In this document: in pieces, positions 33,816 through 46,082 of the stretch
How positions within the stretch are numbered: the first letter of the stretch is position 1
How the letters are laid out: each line of letters begins with the position of its first letter
Assembly: GCA_034770075.1 (NCBI GenBank)
Contig: CM068384.1
Coordinates: 101,308,433-101,372,432, forward strand
DNA: 64,000 bases
Direction of reading: 5' to 3'
Source of the DNA: Aralia elata
Lineage: Eukaryota; Streptophyta; Magnoliopsida; Apiales; Araliaceae
Notes under the pieces: model-generated
Told to the model about the DNA's origin: nothing
Seen by the model: only the letters and a program-made list of their open reading frames with translations
Databases searched by the model: none
Program-made: the position numbers and the translations under genes

Positions 33816-35872
33816 AATTTATATTCAGGTTTGATTTATATTGATATATAAAACGGTTGATATATTGTGCGAGCAAAATATAATATAATGTTGTTAGAGT
33901 ATAATTTACTCGGACAATTAATGATAACAGTATTATAGATATATATTTGTTATGACACTATCATTTTTGCTCTGTCTATACCAACATCCATATATAAAGT
34001 AATTCATAAATAATTATAAACAAATCTTTTTACTTATATCTTAAGGGTCAAAAATATTGAATTAATTACTTGTTAATTACAAAAGAGTAGGATTTTTTAT
34101 TTTCAAATCGGAAGAGTACTTGTGATTTTATGTTAACCAAATCAAGTTTAATATGAAAGTGAGATGCATACAAATTTTGATTTAAGGATAGTGAGTATTA
34201 CGTTTTGTATACTAGAGAGGTACTACTGCCCGTTAATTACTTAAAAAATCAAGTGGTAACGAGTGTTATGATTTTTAGCAAGTGATGTCAATGTTTTAAG
34301 TTCTAGGATATGCTTGTTTTGTTCAAAATAATCCAAAAATAAAGATACATTTTCTTTTTTAGTCCGTTTTAAAATTAAAGATACATTTCTATTTTAGGAC
34401 TATAAAGTGAAATCATATTTCTAATTTGTCATTACTTTTTTACTATCATTTCCAATATCAAACCACCACAATTGAATTCTTAATTAGGTAATACTAAGGC
34501 TATGTTTGAGAACATAAAATTATCCTTAAAAATCGTCGTTATATAAATGTATCTCTAATTTTGGAATAAGATTAAGTGAGTTTTGATTTTTTTTTTCAAA
34601 ATAAATTTTGAAAAGGCTTAATTGATGGAAAACATTTACTCGGTTAAACACTCCCTTAACTTATGATTAGAAAACACGATTTTTGAAATTTAGTTTTTTT
34701 ATTAAGCATACCTATTCTTTTTTATAATTTATGGTAACTAATTTGAAAAATACAAAGAAAAACGTATTCATCTTTGAACAATATTTCTAGGGATATCTAA
34801 AATTAAAATAATGAAAATTAACGTGGATAATCTATATGTAATGAGTTGTAGTGATTTACAAACTCAAGATGATAAATGTAGTTCTTAATATTTAAATATT
34901 TAACAAATTGGTTTAATATTTTGAAACATATAAAGTAATAAACTTACTTTATACATACACAACTGTCTTTCAATTTAACCTCCAAAATAATAAATAAATA
35001 AATATTGAGAAGTATTTAATTATGGAGAGAAGAAGTGATGGAAAGAAATATTGTGAACCCCATTTCACAAATAAAATTTACTTTTCCCAAATCCCAATAG
35101 AGGAATAAGATAAATATAAAGAGTTGCAATTAATAGTTTTATTTTTTTGTGAAAACTTTGTATAAAGAGTTTTAAAGATGCCAAAGTAAAGTTTGTTTAA
35201 TTTGTCGCTAAATATCATATTTGTGTCGTTAAAGTGTGTATTAAAAAAAATTGGAGAATAAATGTAATGAAATGGATCTTAATCCTTTTATATATTTGAT
35301 CAAAATAAAAAAAATAAATTAACCAACACCTCGCTAAGTTAGGAAAAAATAATACCTAAAAATATCCCGAATTATATTAATTATATTTTTTCTTTTCTTT
35401 TGATAGATCAAATAAAATACACTTAAAAAGGTATAATTGATAGGAATCGAATTAGTTATAATTGACTGTGGCAATTAAATAAAAGGTCAACGGCTAACTA
35501 TCGCAACATGCAAATTAAAGTTTATAAAATTGGCAAGAGATGTTAGATGATGCCCCGATGGGATAATTAAATGATGACAATACAAGTGCTAAATGAAAAA
35601 TAAAATAACTGAATATTATTGTACATAAAAAATAAGAGATAAAAAGTGATGAAATTTTTAGGTTTAATATAAATAAATAATGACTCGTAACTTTAAAATC
35701 ATAAAAATGTCAAATGTAACTAGAAAGATCATTTAGATACACTCATTAATGAACAAGATTTAAAATTTTGACTTAATGATTAAAAGATACTTATTAAGGT
35801 GGCGTTTGTTTTGATTAAGTAATAAGTTCTGAATGATAATACACGTATGTATGTGTGTGTATATATATATAT
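33816..35872. other. AT-rich intergenic DNA
   Basis: I see no gene or clear element. Near 35010-35105 is a copy of the GTGAACCCCATTTCAC / ACTTTTCCCAAATCCCAATAGAGGA segment related to 30450 and 41985. Ends in GT/TA microsatellite DNA (35845-35872). Confidence 0.6.
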
Positions 35873-38800
35873 ATGAAAATTTTTAAAAGCGAACTCTTAA
35901 AAAGCGAACTAAAGACGAACCGTCGTCTTTGGTGTATATGGCGACGATTCGTGTAATAACCCATATTTTTGTGAATAATTAAATATTAATTGATTTCATT
36001 TATAATAGTATAATTGAATTGGAAAAGGTAAGTTACTATTTTTTTTTCCTTCCTTGTTTTATTTGGAGAGTTAAATTCTTTTAGTAGACTATTAAATAAT
36101 TGATTAAATTAAAATTGAGGAGTCCATTAGGGTTTTGATAACTCCTATATTGATTCTTATTTATATTTAAAGAGAAGAGGTGTAACCCTAATCCTATTCT
36201 AATTTGATTAGTTGAATTCCCGCGTAGAATAATCATACGCACTGCAGCTCATTAGAAAAATCATAATTAATTCATCCGATGTCAGAATTGAGTGAATCCA
36301 AAGCCTATTTCTTCAGTTTTTCGTTCTCTACAATTATAAATAGGAAGAAAAGTTATTTGACATCATCTTCATGCCTAAAATTGATGAAAACCGCAATATA
36401 TCCCAATTCCCGCAACTATTTTCAACCCTAGTTTTAAAAATTCGTAACTCAGTCATATTAACTCCGAATCGAGTGATTCTTGAGCCTATTTCGTGTATCT
36501 TTTCGCGAGCTACAATTTTTCTGAGATATGAAGAGATTTTGAAGACTCTAGAAGATCCAAAAGTCAGATTCTTTACTGCTGCGTATTGAAGGAATGCGAA
36601 CAATGAAGGTAAATATTATTTCGTATTTTGATTTTAAGTTTAGTTATGAGAATTTTTTAAATTAGTGATTATTTTAAAATAAAATATAGACATGAAAGTA
36701 GATATCATGATAATCAGAATGAGGAGATAAATTTATACAGAGGAATATTATTTGATTGAACGTAAACGTTAAAAATCTGAAAATCAGTTTCTATATTTTT
36801 AGGTATATTGTGTGGGTCATATCTCTTAATCTGACCGTTGGATCATTATAATTTTTGGATATGTTATACATATATAAGTTGAGAATGTGTTCACCAATTT
36901 TGAACCGTTAAAGATTAACGTATAATTTGTTATGAATTTTAAGAAGGGGCTGATTTAGAATTTTTGTAGCAGAATTTTCAGCAATAAGTTCTAATATTTA
37001 AAAATGTATAACTTAATGATTTTAAATCCGATTTGGGTGATTCTTGAGGCTAAATTGGAGTATTTGAAGTCTAGTTTCTGTTAAAGCTAGTTAATTTGAC
37101 AAATAAGTTTTAATTAATGGTGATAAGATCAGAATAGCGGACTGACGTATTAAAAATAGTTGTCATATTGGGGTTTTTAAGATTTCTTAAGTTTTGTTAT
37201 TGGCTTTTAAGTTTTGAAATATTAATAGTGATCTAAGGCGATAATTAAAGGCATCTTAAATGAGTTATAAATTATTTTGGAATTATTAGTTTGGATTATA
37301 TTTAATTCGAGGCGAATATATTTAGGTGGTGATTAAGATTTCGTATTTGATATTGTTGGCATTGGATGTTAAGATTTTGTGGAGTGTGCTATAAGTGGTT
37401 TTGCGTATCAGGTACGGATTCCGTACTCCACTCCTTTGATTATTGTTATATTCTTTATATCTCGTGATATCTCGTCATTTGTTACCTTTCGCTTATATTT
37501 CTGTTGACGCTCTTGAATAGAAGTTTGATTTTCGACATCTTCACTTTATTCTATAATTTGAACTCTTTTCTTTCTATTATAATTTAAAACATATTCCATA
37601 TTTCTTCAGCGATACTCTCATCATGTTGATTTGTTTGTTTTGCTAATCGTTCAGAATTTGGTGCTCGCTTAATTGTTTCGTTTCTAATCAAATTCTTATT
37701 TTGCTTTGGTTTGATCTAGATGTTCCAAACTTCATATTTTGTAATCTTTTGAATTTATTTTTCATGCATAAAACTTATTGATCTTTGTAGAGCGGTACAT
37801 GTTGTTACTTTCTTTTGGAGACATTGTGCTTATGATTTGATTTGGTTCAACATGTACGTTTAGAACCCTTTGTTGGTATTATGTTGCATGTGTTGTGACA
37901 TCATATCTTTGTAGAATAAGCGATAGGGTATACCTGAGCTATAACCACCTGTGGGGGTACCACAGGCATGTCCTCTTAGCACCGAGGCATGACACTTTCC
38001 GTGGCGGTGTGATTAGTCCACGGCGTCTCCGTTTTGGGCTCCGGAGGAAGTGGGCCATTTGGGGTTTTTGTTGTGGGAGGCGTATGGGTCGGCCCTAGTT
38101 TCTGTTCTGTTTTGCGGATTGGTGATGTTTGTGCTAGACATACCTTCCGATTTGCATGCATTTGGATCTGCAGTCCAATGTGTGATTTGCCTGTGTGGCA
38201 TTATTTTGACTTGCTTGTGTGGCAAGGCATATTTGTGTTTTGTTCTGAGCTCGGTATTAAATAACCACTTAGCCACTTTGATTCAGCCTTTTATTTGTAT
38301 TATTAATTTTGTTGATTCAGATATATTCTATTCAACTTCGGAGATTATAATTTTTTCATCGGTATTTATTCTTGAGGCTTTACTCAGTATTTTGTTCAGT
38401 TGATTTCGTATTTCAGTTGTGCATCTTTTGTATATCTTTATCCGTGCTGGGCATTTGGCTCATGCTGTGTTTTTCTTCCGGCAGGTCTGCAGGGGCGATT
38501 TAGGGTTTCGTGTCAAGAGAGCTACATTTGACCATATAGGTTTATTTGATTTTAGGTTTTGATTATTAAGTAAATTTTTGGAGAATTGTATTTAATTCGA
38601 TATTGATGGATTATCAACTATTAAATATTTTGGAGTTATTCGTGCTCTGTTTATTAATTTTGAGGTTTGTTGTGTTTTGCACGTGACCTTCCTTTCCTGT
38701 TTTGGGAAGGGGGTGTTACAATTCGACCCGTCGCCAAAGATTGCATGGCTACGGCGACGGGTCGAATCGTTACCATAGACACCAAAGACGATGGTTCGTC

Positions 38801-39361
38801 TTTGGTTCGTTTGTTAATGATGCGGTTGACGAGCAAGCATGTCAGTTTATGGAAAGATTTGATAAAATTTGATAAAGTATGGAAAGATTTGATCTAGTGG
38901 CAATTTGGTAATTTCTGTCAAGTTTGGAGTATCGGATTTTGACGTTTTCGGAGCCTAATTTCATTGGAAACGGGCCAACGGTCAAAAGTCACGAGCATTT
39001 TGCTCGTGAGCTGTAGGGTTTTTTGGTCAAATTCCATCGTTTAGGCCTTCAAAATTGCATTTTATTGTTTTCGGGTTATTTTTGTAATTTCCTTTATTAG
39101 TTTTCCTTTTCCGTTTGGGTTTCTGCTATTAGGGTTTTGCTATTTAAGTGTTTGTTATGATGGGATTGAGCAGTTTTTGATGAATAATAATATTTCTTCT
39201 ATTTACCAAAATTTTCTGAATTAGAATTTTGTTGTCTATTTCCTAGAATTCGTAGAATCAACAGGTTGTAGAAGGTTATCGTTGGCAATCGTGCGTGATT
39301 CAACAATTGATAACGATTTCCATTATTTCCGCTACGTCAGTTAAAGTTCGCTTTAGAAAGC

Positions 39362-39367
<6 letters not shown>
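35873..39367. mobile_element. Foldback/TIR element split by a solo LTR
   Basis: Left part 35873-35951 and right part 38721-39367 form one element once the LTR is removed (about 730 bp). Ends are inverted: ATGAAAATTTTTAAAAGCGAAC on the left, and on the right the complement of ATGAAAGCTTTCTAAAGCGAAC. Inner palindromes CAAAGACGAACC / GGTTCGTCTTTG and GACCCGTCGCC / GGCGACGGGTC occur. Both ends abut (TA)n DNA, so it seems to have inserted in a TA tract, like the foldback element at 29955. About 38850-39300 inside is unique sequence that may be captured host DNA. Confidence 0.7.
35952..38720 (+). mobile_element. Solo LTR of a gypsy-type retrotransposon (2.8 kb)
   Basis: A 2,769-bp sequence beginning TGTAATAACCC and ending GGGGGTGTTACA with a perfect 5-bp duplication ATTCG on each side (35947-35951, 38721-38725). 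The end resembles that of the Tekay-like LTRs here (GGGGGCGTCATA). No gag, pol, PBS or polypurine tract was seen, so it is most simply a solo LTR. The GC-richer part (37890-38260) has several overlapping short frames on both strands that I regard as chance. A shorter inner element cannot be excluded. Confidence 0.85.

Positions 39368-39406
<39 letters not shown>
39366..39406. repeat. (TA)n microsatellite
   Basis: About 20 TA units directly after the right end of the foldback element. Confidence 0.95.
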
Positions 39407-39408
<2 letters not shown>

Positions 39409-42255
39409 ATAGAAGATAGAAGTGACATTTAAATGATGAATGAAGAATGAAATAGTTGAAACTATATATCGTACATAAAAAAAGATTAAAATCATAGTTT
39501 TAAGATATTGTTTAGACAAAACAAAACATCCCCTAATCTTATTTTATATGTGCGTCCAATATGAAGCAGATTGATAAATATTATAAATAATTTTATGTGC
39601 ACAAATTATACACAAAACTTGTGTACAAATGATAGAACTCATTTAATGCATACAAATAAAAATGTATAGAAATTTAAATAATAGGTTTCACTTTTTAGTT
39701 TTTTTTATACGATTAATTATACTTAATTTTTTGTATATAATTTGTGTACATAAAAATACTCTAATAATACTAAATATTATTAGGATTATGTTGAAACAGT
39801 CCATATTCGTCTAGCATAACTGAAAACCGAACCATTACTTTTTTGTAGAAAGTTTGTTGAAATAGTGGTGCATGTTCAACAAATCTCACCAAAAAATATA
39901 TACAAAGACTAGAAAAAAAATATGTAAAATAAGAAGTCAACTTAATCAGTGTAGACCCAATGATCCCTTTGTTCCATTACGACGCATTTAATCCCTTTGT
40001 TCCATAAAAAAAATAAGAAAAAAAAGTTTATTTGTTAATTTTATTCTCCACGAAATGATTTAGTTTTAGTAATAATAATATAGAATGACATGATACCCTC
40101 AAAATTTTTATGAATTCACTATCATGCCTTGATCACTACTAAATTAAAAATTAACTATTTTAAAAATAAATATAAAACAAAATTGTATCTTAATATTTAC
40201 ATATTTTATAAATAAGACTCTTTTAAATAACGGATATAGATTTATATTCCCTCAGTTTCACTCACACACAAAACAATTCATTTTTAAATTTTTATAAACT
40301 TTAAATATATATTTTTATTTAATGTTTATGATTAAATTTTATATATTATAATACTAAACTTGTCGACATTATGTCATACAATACTAACATCAAAAAAAAA
40401 TTTAAAGAATTCTTTTCTTGAAACAAAAAAATAAATAAATAACAATTGAACTCTATTGTGAACAGAGGGAGTATAAATGTATAATATTCAACTTAAACGT
40501 CTATGTTATCATTTTGTCCAAGTTTAGAAACACTTTAAATATGCATTTCTTTTTCATCTGCAAAAATGAATTTTTTATTAATACTAAATCTCAAATCCAA
40601 ACCCAAACATTAAATATGCATGTACCGAGGAGAGAGACTATGACATAGAACTATAGAAGTATATATAGAGGTTTTAGTTTTTTATAATAGTTAATTGTAT
40701 ATAAAATTGTATTATTAGTTAAATAATATAGTTGTAGAAATAACCAACTTCTTGTGATCATCTTACACAATATAAATTTGTTATTATTTTTATTATTAAA
40801 ATATTTGTAGGGATTTGATATTTTTACTGGTGAAAGTATTAATTTCAGGAGATCCTCTCTCTCATGTAGGTAGACCCCCCCTTTACTATTCATCTGAAGA
40901 GAAATTTGTGGAATTATCATTTTTACTTGTGAAAATATTAGTTCTCTATTTATATAATATAATACAATCACCAATTATATGATTTAATAAAAAAAATAAT
41001 GAATTACGTCATCTAATAAAATATATTTACAAAAAATATCAACAACATAATAATTCAACAAAAAGAGATATGTGCTTCGAGTGAGATAATGAGTTAATTC
41101 AAAGTAATACACGAAATTAAATAAAGATGCAAAATTCAAAAGATTTGAATTATGACTTCAACTACATCAAAACCATACATTAAATATGCATGTACCGAGT
41201 AGAGAGATTATGACATAGAAGTATATATACATTAAATTTGTTTTACGTGTTGAATATTATACAGAGCAATTAATTATGGTAAACCCTAAACGACAATAAC
41301 AACTACAAGTTTTCTAGTACTGTGAGAGTGACTGTTGGGATTTTCTTTGCCGCCACAAAACAACTTCCAAGTTGGATCTACTAAGTGGTTGACATTTGCA
41401 CAAGTGAGAACCATAAAAAAGATCTGGAAAATGAAAGAGAATCCATAAAACTCGTTTATCTTAGTTGAATATTAATTCATATATATTCAAGTTTGATTTA
41501 TGTAAGACGATTGTCAAAGTAGAAATACTCTTGATAGAGCAATAAATGTTATTTTAAAGTATAAAGAGTTGCTAGAATAATTATAAAAATGTCGTTAAAC
41601 GTATATTTGTTCTAACAACATTACATTTATTCTGTCAATTTCTACCATCATATATAAACCAAAAAGGTAATATGTTAGTGATAAATACCTCTTTTTTTGT
41701 TGTGTAAGGTCATATGTTTGAGGTTAACACTCACTAAAATTATGACGCTACAAAAAATTAAAAAGTAAGTTTTCCCTAGATTTCTTCCTAATATCTCTCA
41801 TGCTCCCTTCTCCGGGACCCCTGTAAACCCTAGAATAAAATGTATCTCTCCAATCAAATAGTAATAGTATCGGTTCAAAAAACAAAACCATATATATACT
41901 AAATAACTAATAATAATAAATAAAAATGTGGAGAAGTATTTATTTATGAAGATAAGAAGAAATGCTGAAGTAAAGAAAGATTGTGAAACCCCATTTAGCA
42001 AAGAAATTTCACTTTTACTCTTCCTAAAGCACAATATAGGAGTAAGAGACATATTATTTAAATTAAGGGCTCAATTGCAATCAGTATTAAATCTTATTCT
42101 GGCTCACAAAACAGTCTTAGCTATTGTTCAGACAAAACAAATATCTCCTAATCTTATTTAATTTAACTCATAAAACAATAAGTTTTACAACATGAATAAT
42201 ACTATGTGCACAAAGTGTGTATAAAAAGTTGTGCACAAAAAATAAGACTCATGTA
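39407..42255. other. AT-rich intergenic DNA with partial duplicated blocks
   Basis: No gene seen. 39780-40260 and 40480-40550 repeat parts of the block seen at 22.1 and 43.2 kb (TTGAAACAGTCCATATTC, AATCCCTTTGTTCCAT, TTCAACTTAAACGTC). 40610-40660 and 41180-41220 repeat each other (ATGCATGTACCGAG.AGAGAGA.TATGACATAGAA). 41237-41470 is a copy of 33535-33815, and 41930-42050 a copy of the 35010-35105 segment. Confidence 0.65.
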
Positions 42256-42513
42256 TTCCCTCCGTCCCAAATTAATTACATTTCTAGGACTTTTTAAAGT
42301 CAAATTGACTATTTTTAAAACTAATCTTTTTACTATTTTTGCTAACATATAGGTGAAGATATTATAACCAAAAGAAAGTATATACAATTTATTACTAATT
42401 TCAATTTTTATAATTTTAGAAATATATTTATATATGCTTAATTATTAATTTTAAAAATAGTCAATTTGACTTAAAAAAATCCTAGAAAAGTAATTAATTT
42501 GGGACGGAGGGAG
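42256..42513. mobile_element. Stowaway MITE (Tc1/mariner)
   Basis: A 258-bp element with long inverted ends (TTCCCTCCGTCCCAAATTAA and GGGACGGAGGGA) and a TA target duplication (42254-42255, 42514-42515). CTCCCTCCGTCCC is the signature of plant Stowaway elements. Inverted symmetry reaches inward (AAAGTCAAATTGACTATTTTTAAAA). Non-coding; moved by a mariner-like transposase supplied elsewhere. Confidence 0.95.
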
Positions 42514-44331
42514 TATTTGTTTACCAATGAAAATGTATAAAGTATCTAATCATAGGTTCCCCTTCCTATTTTCTCACCTTTTTTATACTGTTTGCACACA
42601 GTTTTTGTATATAGTTTGTATCTCTAGCATTACTACTCTTATAACATACACGTCCAAGATGGAACAGAGTGAAGAATATTATACATAATATTATGTGCAC
42701 AAACTATACACAAAAGTTATGCACAAATGATAGAACTCGTATATAATGCATACTAATAAAGATGTATAAAAATTCAAATGATAGGTTCCTTTTTTTATTC
42801 TCTTTTATTATACTGTTTCTGTATTTGTGTATAATTAGTTCACAAAAAATACTGTAAATATTATTAGGGTTATGTTAAGACAAAACAGACATCCCTTTAT
42901 ACTCTTTTTTTCCCCATTCCTTTTCCTCCTTTTTATTCTCTACTGCTACATATTGTTGAAACAGTCCATATTCATCTAGCATTACTAGATACCAAACCAA
43001 AGCATAACTTGTTCATAGAAAGTTTGTTGCAATAATACTGTTCAACAAATCTCACCAAAACATATATATACCAGTAGGTCTTTAATGGATTAAAATAGAA
43101 AGACTAAAAAAAATATATGTAAAATAAGAAGTCAACTTAATTAGTGTAAACCCTATGATCAATACTAATTAAGAAGATGTAGCTGCTATTTCCCTGGTTT
43201 ATTTGCTAGTTTTATTCTCCACAAAATGAATCTAGTTTTAGTGCTAATAGTATAGAATGACACAATACACTCAAATTTATTATTAATTCAATGTCCTGGT
43301 CACTACTAATTAAATAACAATTTATTATTTACTATGAATAAGACTTTTAAATAAGACTGGTGTAACTGCAAAATCCCTAGTGCAAGTGGGTGTGAAAAAT
43401 ATATTGATTTATATTCTCTCCGTTTCACATAAAAAAATCCATTTTCAAATTTGTAAACTTTAAAGATACATTTTTATTTGATGTTAACGCTTAAATTAAA
43501 AATATTACAATAGTAAACTTGCAGAAATTATGTCATACAATACTCACATTACAATAAATTAAAGAATTCTTGTTTTGAAACAAAAAAATTGACTATTGAA
43601 CTCTTGTGAACAAAGGGAGTACAATATTCAACTTAAACGTCTAAGTTATCCTTTTATGCAAGTATAAAAACACTTTAAATATGCATTTTTTATAGGCAAA
43701 AATGATTTTTTTAAATTTTTATAAATATTAAATCTCAGAACTCTACATAAAGAAGTAAAATCCAAAAGATTTAGATCATACTTCAATTACCTCAAAACCA
43801 TACATTAAATATGCATGTATCAATTAACTACATTAATTGTATATATGACATGATGCATGAAGTAAGATGCTTTGTCACTTGTCTTTTTTTCCTTTTCGAT
43901 AAGTATGTATCAACAACTATGTCAAATAGAAATGGAATTTAAAAGTACGTAGGAAAATAAGTGTATCTATTTCAATCCATTAGTTCACCATCTCCATTGT
44001 GTTATTAATCTTGTTTATACGGAATACTTCAACTCATGCTTCTATTCTATGATTTTACTTGTACTACAAGTCTCATGGGAGGAGAGGAGTTTTAGTTGAC
44101 TGTGGTTTTTAATTAAGAGGTCATTATAATTTAGAATTAAGGGGCGGTTCCGGTAAAGTAATTGTTGAACTTTTGGGTATATATATCACAAAGTTAAATT
44201 AGTCTTAGACACACTTTCTATGAATTTTGACTTTATCATAATTTTTATCACCCATGTTATAAGATATTATTCCCCCTGTCTTCGAAAGTATGTTTTTAAT
44301 CACAATATTTTTTGTTTATAATTAAGAAGAT
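42514..44331. repeat. Fourth copy of the locus-specific duplicated block
   Basis: 42540-42900 repeats 39540-39780 (TTATGTGCACAAACTATACACAAAA, GATAGAACTCGTAT). 42950-43150 repeats 39790-39960, and 43190-44150 follows the full landmark order of the other copies, ending in the TTCAACTCATGCTTCTATTC and GGAGAGGAGTTTTAGTTGAC segments. No coding capacity seen. Confidence 0.75.
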
Positions 44332-44341
44332 ATTTAAAAAT

Positions 44342-44697
44342 AAGGAGGGGTCTATAGTCAAAATTGAATGAGAGTCCCTATTATCTAACGCATATCTTAT
44401 TGTGCATTCATTTGATCTAAAAATTAAAATCACTCTCATTCTCATAACTGTTATGTGGATGGTAGATGTCATCCGCACAAGGTGGATATCATCCACACAA
44501 TAGTTGTGCGGATGGAAAATTTCATCCACATAACTATTGTGCCAACGAGAACCCAATAGTTGGGCGGATAGTATATCCCTTCTGCATAACTACTGTGCAG
44601 ACGGAAGTAATTCTAATTTTTGGATCAATAAATGAACGGTAGGATCTACGTTGGATAATAAAAGCTATCATTCAACTATGGTTATGGATCATTATCC
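44342..44697. mobile_element. MITE with long inverted ends and 9-bp target duplication
   Basis: A 356-bp element. The left end (TTGAATGAGAG, ATTATCTAACG, GATCTAAAAATTAAAAT) and the complement of the right end (TTGAATGATAG, ATTATCCAACG, GATCCAAAAATTAGAAT) match over about 75 bp. TTTAAAAAT flanks it (44333-44341, 44698-44706), pointing to a Mutator-like or hAT-like mover. The middle holds imperfect repeats of GTGCGGATG / CATCCACA that also form hairpins. Confidence 0.75.
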
Positions 44698-44706
44698 TTT
44701 AAAAAT

Positions 44707-45256
44707 ACACAAGTCAAATATAAAGTATGCATAATATTCTTAATTGGAGTTTTCTCTCTGTCCCCAAAAGAATGACTAAGTTGATAAAAGATTTTGTCCT
44801 CAACAAGATAAGTAAAGTCAACAAGTCAACTAGAAAAATCTTTATATGAAATAATTTACCGTTGATTATACATCACTCACATCACAAATGAGTGGTTTAT
44901 ATTAATTCTCTCTCTAAACTAAAATTCAAGGATAGATTGGGACGAAAAATTATTTTCTTTTCTACTTGTTGACTACCTTAGTTTGTGTAAAAATTGTCTT
45001 TTTGTTATTCTTTTAGGGATGGAAGTAGTACTTAATTTAAAAAGGCAAAAAATTATTAGTGTAATTATATAGATTCCACTATAGATAAAAATGTTACTTA
45101 TTTTATTGTTGGTATATATCGAGGGACGAGCATAAAAAAACTCACAACTTAGAATTGGTGCAAAGTAAGATGTAGGTTTAGGACTCCGAGTCTGGGTAGG
45201 GAACGCTACTGCTTCTTTGAGCAATCTTAATATGCATAGAAGTTAAAAAATTAAAA
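44707..45256. other. Intergenic DNA, nothing recognised
   Basis: AT-rich sequence. The frame 44973-45224 shows no family features. Confidence 0.5.
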
Positions 45257-45555
45257 TCTATATATATAATAAATAGTATAAAACCGTCTCTAAATTTTAA
45301 AATTTAGAAATCGTCATTCAATACTTCAAAATCTTTTTATTTATATTCTACTATCATATAATTATATTCTTATTACTATCTCCTATTCTCCCATATTTCT
45401 TAATTTAATTAGTGTTCTTTAAAATTTATATTCTTCATAACAATAATATTTAATAATATTATAATTAATATATAAGTATAGTATAATATAGAAAAGTATA
45501 AAAAATAAAATAATTATATAGTAAAACTCGTGTTTCGCACGGGATCATGAGCTAA
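45257..45555 (+). mobile_element. Mini-Helitron
   Basis: Starts TCTATATATATAATAAAT directly after an A and ends CTAA directly before a T, the target-site context of Helitrons. Eight bases before CTAA is a short hairpin (CTCGTG 45528-45533, loop TTTCG, CACGGG), as expected for the 3' terminator. About 299 bp with no coding capacity, so non-autonomous. Confidence 0.6.
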
Positions 45556-45690
45556 TCTATATATATATATATATATATATATAGTAAATAGTATAAAATT
45601 GTCTCTCAACCCAAAATTTTAAGATCACCCTTCAATTCAAAATTTTAGGAATAGTCATTTAGACCCAAAATTTTAGGAAACACACACACA

Positions 45691-45745
<55 letters not shown>

Positions 45746-45880
45746 CTATATATATATATATATAGTATAAAATTGTCTCTCAACCCAAAATTTTAAGATC
45801 ACCCTTCAATTCAAAATTTTAGGAATAGTCATTTAGACCCAAAATTTTAGGAAACACTTTAAAACCCTACCTATAAATAA
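45556..45880 (+). repeat. Second Helitron-like 5' end with a duplicated 95-bp unit and (CA)n/(TA)n
   Basis: TCTATATATATATAT...AGTAAATAGTATAAAATTGTC at 45556 resembles the 5' end of the element just before it, so two related elements seem to lie head to tail. The following segment (about 45590-45682) is repeated nearly exactly at 45764-45857, with a (CA)n(TA)n tract (45680-45763) between. No matching 3' hairpin was found. Confidence 0.6.
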
Positions 45881-46082
45881 ATTGTGAAAACCGATTTTTT
45901 TCGGAATAAAATTTAAAATAAAAATTTAATAAAATTCTTATTGTAAGACGTAATGGGTTTGGAGGCATAAATATATATGTGTTATATATATGTTTATGTG
46001 ATTTATGTGGTGAACTTAATATGTATATGTAAGTATGAAATATATACATATATTTTGAACGAAAGAGTTAATAGTTAATTAA

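Noticed and set aside
37895..38403. Five overlapping frames on both strands
   Set aside because: They lie in the GC-richer part of a solo LTR defined by an ATTCG duplication; overlap in all frames reflects fewer stops in GC-rich DNA.
41928..42161. 77-codon frame
   Set aside because: It overlaps a duplicated non-coding block whose other copies (30450, 35050) do not keep the frame.
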